Assembly (NCBI GenBank): GCA_027019165.1
Contig: JALUXC010000017.1
Span: 372,001-436,000, forward strand
Direction: 5' to 3'
Length of the DNA: 64,000 nt
DNA from: Pseudophaeobacter sp.
GTDB lineage: Bacteria > Pseudomonadota > Alphaproteobacteria > Rhodobacterales > Rhodobacteraceae
Below are positions 61,081 to 64,000 of the stretch, in pieces. Each line of letters starts with the position of its first letter. Within the stretch, counting starts at the first letter, position 1. The translations under genes were made by a program, and so were the position numbers. The notes under the pieces are model-generated. The model ran no database searches. It worked only from the letters and a program-made list of their open reading frames with translations, and had not been told where the DNA came from.

Positions 61081-61755
61081 TCAGGCTGCCTGAGCTGCAG
61101 CGGAGCAAACCCGCCGCATTTCGGGCTGAGAAAGAACTTCAGACGCATTTCGAAGCTCGGAAAGCTGAGACCAGTGTATATAAGCCAACTCCGATTCAGA
61201 AATATCCATCGGAGAGACGTAAGAAACGTCTAGCGCCATGCCGGATTCCGGAGAGTGGAAACGTTCTAGCCATAGTGCCACTGGCGTGTTCTCGCTGTCT
61301 ACCACAAACGTAGGATGAGTATCGTGATAATCATTAATGATTTTTATTAAGCGCTCAGATTTGGTGTCATCATTAACCAAGAATGTGATATTCAGTAAAT
61401 CTGGAAACATCAAGCCAAGTTCAGAAATCGCATGGCAGTGCTTCGGCTTCCCTGAGGTGATCAAGTATTCGATAGCAACACCCCGACGCAGCCATTCTTC
61501 TATCTTCTCCATCCAAAGCGAACCGCCGATTAAACTTTCTGGATAGCCGCCGGACGAACTGGTCACAATAAGTTTGTGATTGGGATCCATTAAACTATCG
61601 ATCCTTGGGACGAGTTGTAGGGCGGGTGTTGTTTCGAAGAGGTTGGTACTTTCAAGTGAAATATCTCCATTTCCCCTATTGGGGAAAAAGTAGAAATAAG
61701 TAGCGAAGCAAAAAGCTATACAGCTAGCCAGGAAGGCAATGTCAACTGATGTCAT
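61081..61755 (-). CDS. Membrane-anchored accessory protein, unknown
   Basis: The 224-residue product has one N-terminal membrane segment (VDIAFLASCIAFCFATYFYF, about 3-22), then a soluble domain with LVPRIDSLMDPNHKLIVTSS, a Trp-rich GGSLWMEKIEEWLRRGV and DSENTPVALWLERFHSPESG. It might be related to phospholipase-D-like or TIR-like alpha/beta folds, but I cannot identify it. The gene is AT-rich and antisense at the right end of the prophage: a probable lysogenic conversion gene. Start chosen at 61755 (GGAG upstream). Confidence 0.55.
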   Translation of the reverse strand: MTSVDIAFLASCIAFCFATYFYFFPNRGNGDISLESTNLFETTPALQLVPRIDSLMDPNHKLIVTSSSGGYPESLIGGSLWMEKIEEWLRRGVAIEYLITSGKPKHCHAISELGLMFPDLLNITFLVNDDTKSERLIKIINDYHDTHPTFVVDSENTPVALWLERFHSPESGMALDVSYVSPMDISESELAYIHWSQLSELRNASEVLSQPEMRRVCSAAAQAA

Positions 61756-61834
61756 GCTAAACTCCGCCCGAAAATCCACTTCCCTATGTTTATCTCAGCG
61801 CCAGACCAACGCCAAGCAAGTTTTTCTACGCTTG

Positions 61835-61954
61835 TCCGAGGGTGATTTGATCTGCTAAGTTAAGATAATTATTGCATAAAGAGGTGTCATTTGCTGGCAA
61901 TGTATGCCTGCCCTTGAAGGATTGTTGCAAAATTACAACTTTCCGAGGGTGATT
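61835..61954. repeat. TCCGAGGGTGATT direct repeat in the divergent gap
   Basis: TCCGAGGGTGATT occurs at 61835-61847 and 61942-61954 in the 301-base gap between divergent accessory genes. CTTGTCCGAGGGT, overlapping the first copy, recurs outside the element at 63150-63162. No other feature is seen in this gap (61756-62056). Confidence 0.4.
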
Positions 61955-62056
61955 CGTCTACTTCAAAATGGGAAGATCGTTAACGGCAACTAGTCGCTTC
62001 CCTCAACGGCGGTGAAATTGTAGAAACAGCAAGTATTGGCAGAAAAAGACAGAATC

Positions 62057-62788
62057 ATGAGTGGAATCCGCAAAGGAACGGGACAGCCAACCAAGAACGT
62101 CATGAAATATGTTCTTCTGGTGATTTGCATATACGCAGTATCCATTACGGGGTATTTTTTTGCAGCCGATAAATTGGGCGCCGAGCCCAAATTGGCTAGC
62201 ATAATTGATTCTTGTAAAGTTGCTTCCCTCATGTCGCTTTTGTTCCTCGGGGGTGAGCTAGCTTATCACCGTGAGCAGCTTGATTCAGTGGAGCTGTTCA
62301 AAGGTTTGACATTCATGACAAGGCTAATTGTCCCGATTAGTGGGTTCATAATGTGCTTGATAGTGGTAAAGCTGTGCATTGAGCCCTTTCGGTTGTTTGG
62401 GGAGTATAGTAAATATCCTCAACTCGGGGTGGATTTTTACGGCGCTCTAAGTCTTTATTTGCCTTATGCTGCGACATTTCCAGTTTTTGCGTATTCAATT
62501 ATTAATGCAATAGTTGCGTTTCGACCTGTAAAAGACTTTGGTGAGCTTTCAGTGGAAAGAAAGCGTGCTGTTTATCGTAGTAAGAAACGGTGTGTCCAGT
62601 TTTTTGTGTTTTCAAATCTGACTGTGTTGGTGCCCCTTGTTGGGGTATTCGTACTTCTGTTTGTATCAGGTCATTATGGTCCAACTATAGAGAGAGATGC
62701 TTTTCTTAGCGGTGCGGTCGCGGTCATTATCCTTGTGAGCTCGATAGCTGCTAAGGCGGTAGAAGAATATGCGGCCACATCTGGGTGA
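62057..62788 (+). CDS. Polytopic membrane protein at the right prophage end, unknown
   Basis: The 243-residue product has about five hydrophobic segments (MKYVLLVICIYAVSITGYFF; ASLMSLLFLGGELAY; LIVPISGFIMCLIVVKLCIE; LYLPYAATFPVFAYSIINAI; VFSNLTVLVPLVGVFVLLFV; a last one near the end). Strong AT-rich codon use sets it apart from the late genes. No family recognised. It is the last gene before attR and probably a lysogenic conversion or exclusion gene. No convincing gene is seen in 62789-63083. Confidence 0.6.
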   Translation: MSGIRKGTGQPTKNVMKYVLLVICIYAVSITGYFFAADKLGAEPKLASIIDSCKVASLMSLLFLGGELAYHREQLDSVELFKGLTFMTRLIVPISGFIMCLIVVKLCIEPFRLFGEYSKYPQLGVDFYGALSLYLPYAATFPVFAYSIINAIVAFRPVKDFGELSVERKRAVYRSKKRCVQFFVFSNLTVLVPLVGVFVLLFVSGHYGPTIERDAFLSGAVAVIILVSSIAAKAVEEYAATSG

Positions 62789-63083
62789 CGCGCCTAGCGC
62801 TAAGCTAAATGCAAGAAATCCGATCAATTCGAACCAACGCACTGCCAACTTCGTCCTATGCAAGAAGAAAACGGTTGCACTCACATTTGACTCCCCGGGC
62901 GCCACCAGCGCATTATGCGGGTTTGTCGCGTAAAGAGTCCGTTATTCAGGTAGCAAAATGTGTTTGGGTTGCTGATTCGGATGACCCTTTTGGTGTTACT
63001 CACGTCGTCAACTTATCAATCAACAATGCGCCTCAGGGCGTCTTGCAAGCTATTGATATTAAATATTTATATGGCTTCTTTTG

Positions 63084-63101
63084 ATCCTACCACCCCAGCC
63101 A
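63084..63101 (+). repeat. attR core (18 bp)
   Basis: The exact copy of the tRNA-Gln 3' end (ATCCTACCACCCCAGCCA) marks the right border of the prophage. No tRNA body precedes it. Confidence 0.95.
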
Positions 63102-63401
63102 TATCTCTGTTCTGACTTGTTGGATGGTGCTGCGCAGATTGGCCGCACTCTTGTCCGAGGGTAAGAGACCGGAAGTTATCTCTCTCAAACGTCTTTTGTC
63201 TTTGGCGTGTCACGTGCTTGATGGTTTAGTGTTCCGCTTGAGACAATGCGTCAAGGGTACCACTTCTGTGGTGCATAGACGTTGGTTCCAAAGAGCGATG
63301 ACAGCTGCCTGTATGGCAGCCTGGGTGGCATTCGCGCGCCGACTGGCGGTGGCAGGGTGTCGGCCTGCATGAGGTCTGGCCCAAACCTTCCTTGGCGAAA
63401 A
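63102..63401. other. Host DNA between attR and tRNA-Arg; no gene supported
   Basis: This is the original downstream region of tRNA-Gln. I see short hairpins (for example ACCACTTCTGTGGT near 63260 and CTGCCTGTATGGCAG near 63307) but no coding signal, and no strong terminator directly after the core. Confidence 0.45.
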
Positions 63402-63478
63402 TGGCGATCCCTGAAGGACTCGAACCCTCAACCTGCTGATTAGAAGTCAGCTGCTCTATCCAGTTGAGCTAAGGGACC
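63402..63478 (-). tRNA. tRNA-Arg(TCT)
   Basis: The 77-base minus-strand tRNA with CCA has acceptor GGTCCCT/AGGGATC (one G-T pair), anticodon arm GCTGA-CTTCTAA-TCAGC with anticodon TCT, T-arm TTGAGGGTTCGAGTCCTTCA and D-loop CAACTGGATAGAG. All arms pair. Confidence 0.95.
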
Positions 63479-63513
63479 GCTGCGCTTCAGTTACGACACC
63501 GATGCCAGAGGGG

Positions 63514-63990
63514 TCAAGGCGCGCTGCGCAGATCCAGGTGCATAAAGGTGGACCAGGGATCCTCTGCGTAGTCGCCAAAGGGGCCACACTCCAAAAATCC
63601 GTAGGATTCGTATAGTTTCCGGGCGGGCAGGAACTCGGCGGTGGACCCGGTTTCAAGATAGATCCCTGTGGCATCTTCTCCGCGCGCCAGGTCCAGCAGA
63701 TACTCAAGCATGGCACGGCCGGCGCCGCTGCCGCGTGCCTCGGCCAGGGTGTGCATGGATTTCAGCTCAAAAGCGTTGTCCGCCAGACGTTTGAGCGCCC
63801 CCATGGCCAGCGCTTTTCCCTCGCGGCGCAGCAGAAAGAACGCCACCGCAGGGTTGTCCAGACCGCTGCCATCCAGCGCATGGCAACTTTCTTCGGGGGA
63901 TTGCGACGCCATTTGATCCAGATGCCGACGGATAAGATGCTCAGCCTCAGCATCGCTGGGGCTGGCCGGAGCAATCTGGAAATCAATCAT
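63514..63990 (-). CDS. GNAT-family N-acetyltransferase
   Basis: The 158-residue product has the acetyl-CoA pyrophosphate loop EARGSGAGRAMLEYLLDLA near residue 83, preceded by the beta-4 strand (FELKSMHTLAE). It is followed by GIYLETGS and a C-terminal YESYGFLECGPFGDY, the standard GNAT finish. Substrate unknown. The start at 63988-63990 is inside the window. Confidence 0.88.
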   Translation of the reverse strand: MIDFQIAPASPSDAEAEHLIRRHLDQMASQSPEESCHALDGSGLDNPAVAFFLLRREGKALAMGALKRLADNAFELKSMHTLAEARGSGAGRAMLEYLLDLARGEDATGIYLETGSTAEFLPARKLYESYGFLECGPFGDYAEDPWSTFMHLDLRSAP

Positions 63991-64000
63991 TGCGCGTCTC

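Larger units (their letters stand above)
24411..63101 (+). mobile_element. Temperate siphovirus-like prophage integrated in tRNA-Gln
   Basis: The element is 38.7 kb, bounded by exact 18-bp repeats. It carries a tyrosine integrase at the tRNA end, immunity-like regulators, replication genes, a full lambda-like head and tail module, GTA-like tail tip, endolysin and holin. No required structural gene looks broken, so it may be inducible. It has a lambda gpA-type terminase, hence probably cos ends. Accessory genes with lower GC content include a LuxR-LuxI pair, a GHKL ATPase and several membrane proteins. Confidence 0.95.

Noticed and set aside
62809-63084. Plus-strand frame of 91 codons ending at attR
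   Set aside because: No ribosome site and no recognisable pattern; it merely fills the gap before attR.
24411-63101. Idea that the element is itself a gene transfer agent cluster
   Set aside because: It has an integrase, att sites, replication genes and a lambda-type terminase with small subunit; only tail-tip and holin genes are GTA-like.
63124-63372. Frame of 82 codons in the host flank after attR
   Set aside because: Composition is poor, with no ribosome site; probably non-coding tRNA-flanking DNA.

Overview
The window is chromosomal DNA of a high-GC alphaproteobacterium, most likely a marine member of the Rhodobacteraceae (Roseobacter group). The evidence is the pcaQ-pcaCHG organisation, the type of branched-chain ABC cluster, CueR/CopA-type copper control and a prophage whose tail tip and holin resemble those of Rhodobacterales gene transfer agents (GTAs). 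It falls into three parts: host genes (1-24.4 kb), an apparently complete prophage of about 38.7 kb (24411-63101), and a short host flank with a tRNA-Arg and an acetyltransferase gene (63.1-64 kb).

Left host region. The window opens inside a minus-strand gene for a large Ig-repeat, BapA-like surface protein. Next come an M24 peptidase, a GntR-type regulator and a class III (glutathione-dependent formaldehyde) alcohol dehydrogenase. A copper-export operon follows (copA-cueR, with a textbook CueR operator and 19-bp promoter spacer), then a PHP-domain protein. A protocatechuate operon (pcaC-pcaH-pcaG plus a beta-keto-acid cleavage enzyme gene) is divergent from its LysR regulator pcaQ. A TetR regulator faces a six-gene cluster: livH-livM-livG-livF, an AMP-forming acyl-CoA synthetase and a periplasmic binding protein, which suggests uptake and CoA activation of a carboxylic acid. 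An exported metallo-beta-lactamase-fold protein, a SARP/TolB-like/TPR regulator and a quinone-oxidoreductase-like protein precede tRNA-Gln(TTG).

Prophage. It is inserted in the 3' end of tRNA-Gln. An 18-bp core is repeated exactly at both ends (24411-24428 and 63084-63101). Gene order is: arm-type repeats, small membrane protein, tyrosine integrase, a control region with a Fis-like and an XRE protein around a tandem 19-bp operator, then a complete LuxR-LuxI acyl-homoserine-lactone pair closed by a strong terminator. Small early genes, an HD phosphohydrolase, a Toprim primase, a D5-type helicase-primase and a G-rich iteron-like repeat field follow. An AT-richer GHKL ATPase with a nuclease-like C-terminus sits on the opposite strand. 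The late genes are lambda-like (TerS, gpA-type TerL, portal, protease-capsid fusion, tail tube, G/GT chaperone with a GGGAAAC -1 slippery site, tape measure). The tail tip is GTA-like (DUF2460, DUF2163, NlpC/P60, TIM-barrel megatron, DUF2793). A GH108 endolysin and a GTA-type holin are inserted between TerL and portal. Several AT-rich membrane-protein genes are scattered in the late region and at the right end, in typical moron fashion.

The most interesting feature is the prophage-borne signal synthase and receptor pair. It sits exactly between the repressor-like gene and the replication genes, where a temperate phage keeps its lysis-lysogeny circuitry. All functional calls come from reading motifs and context; no database search was possible.
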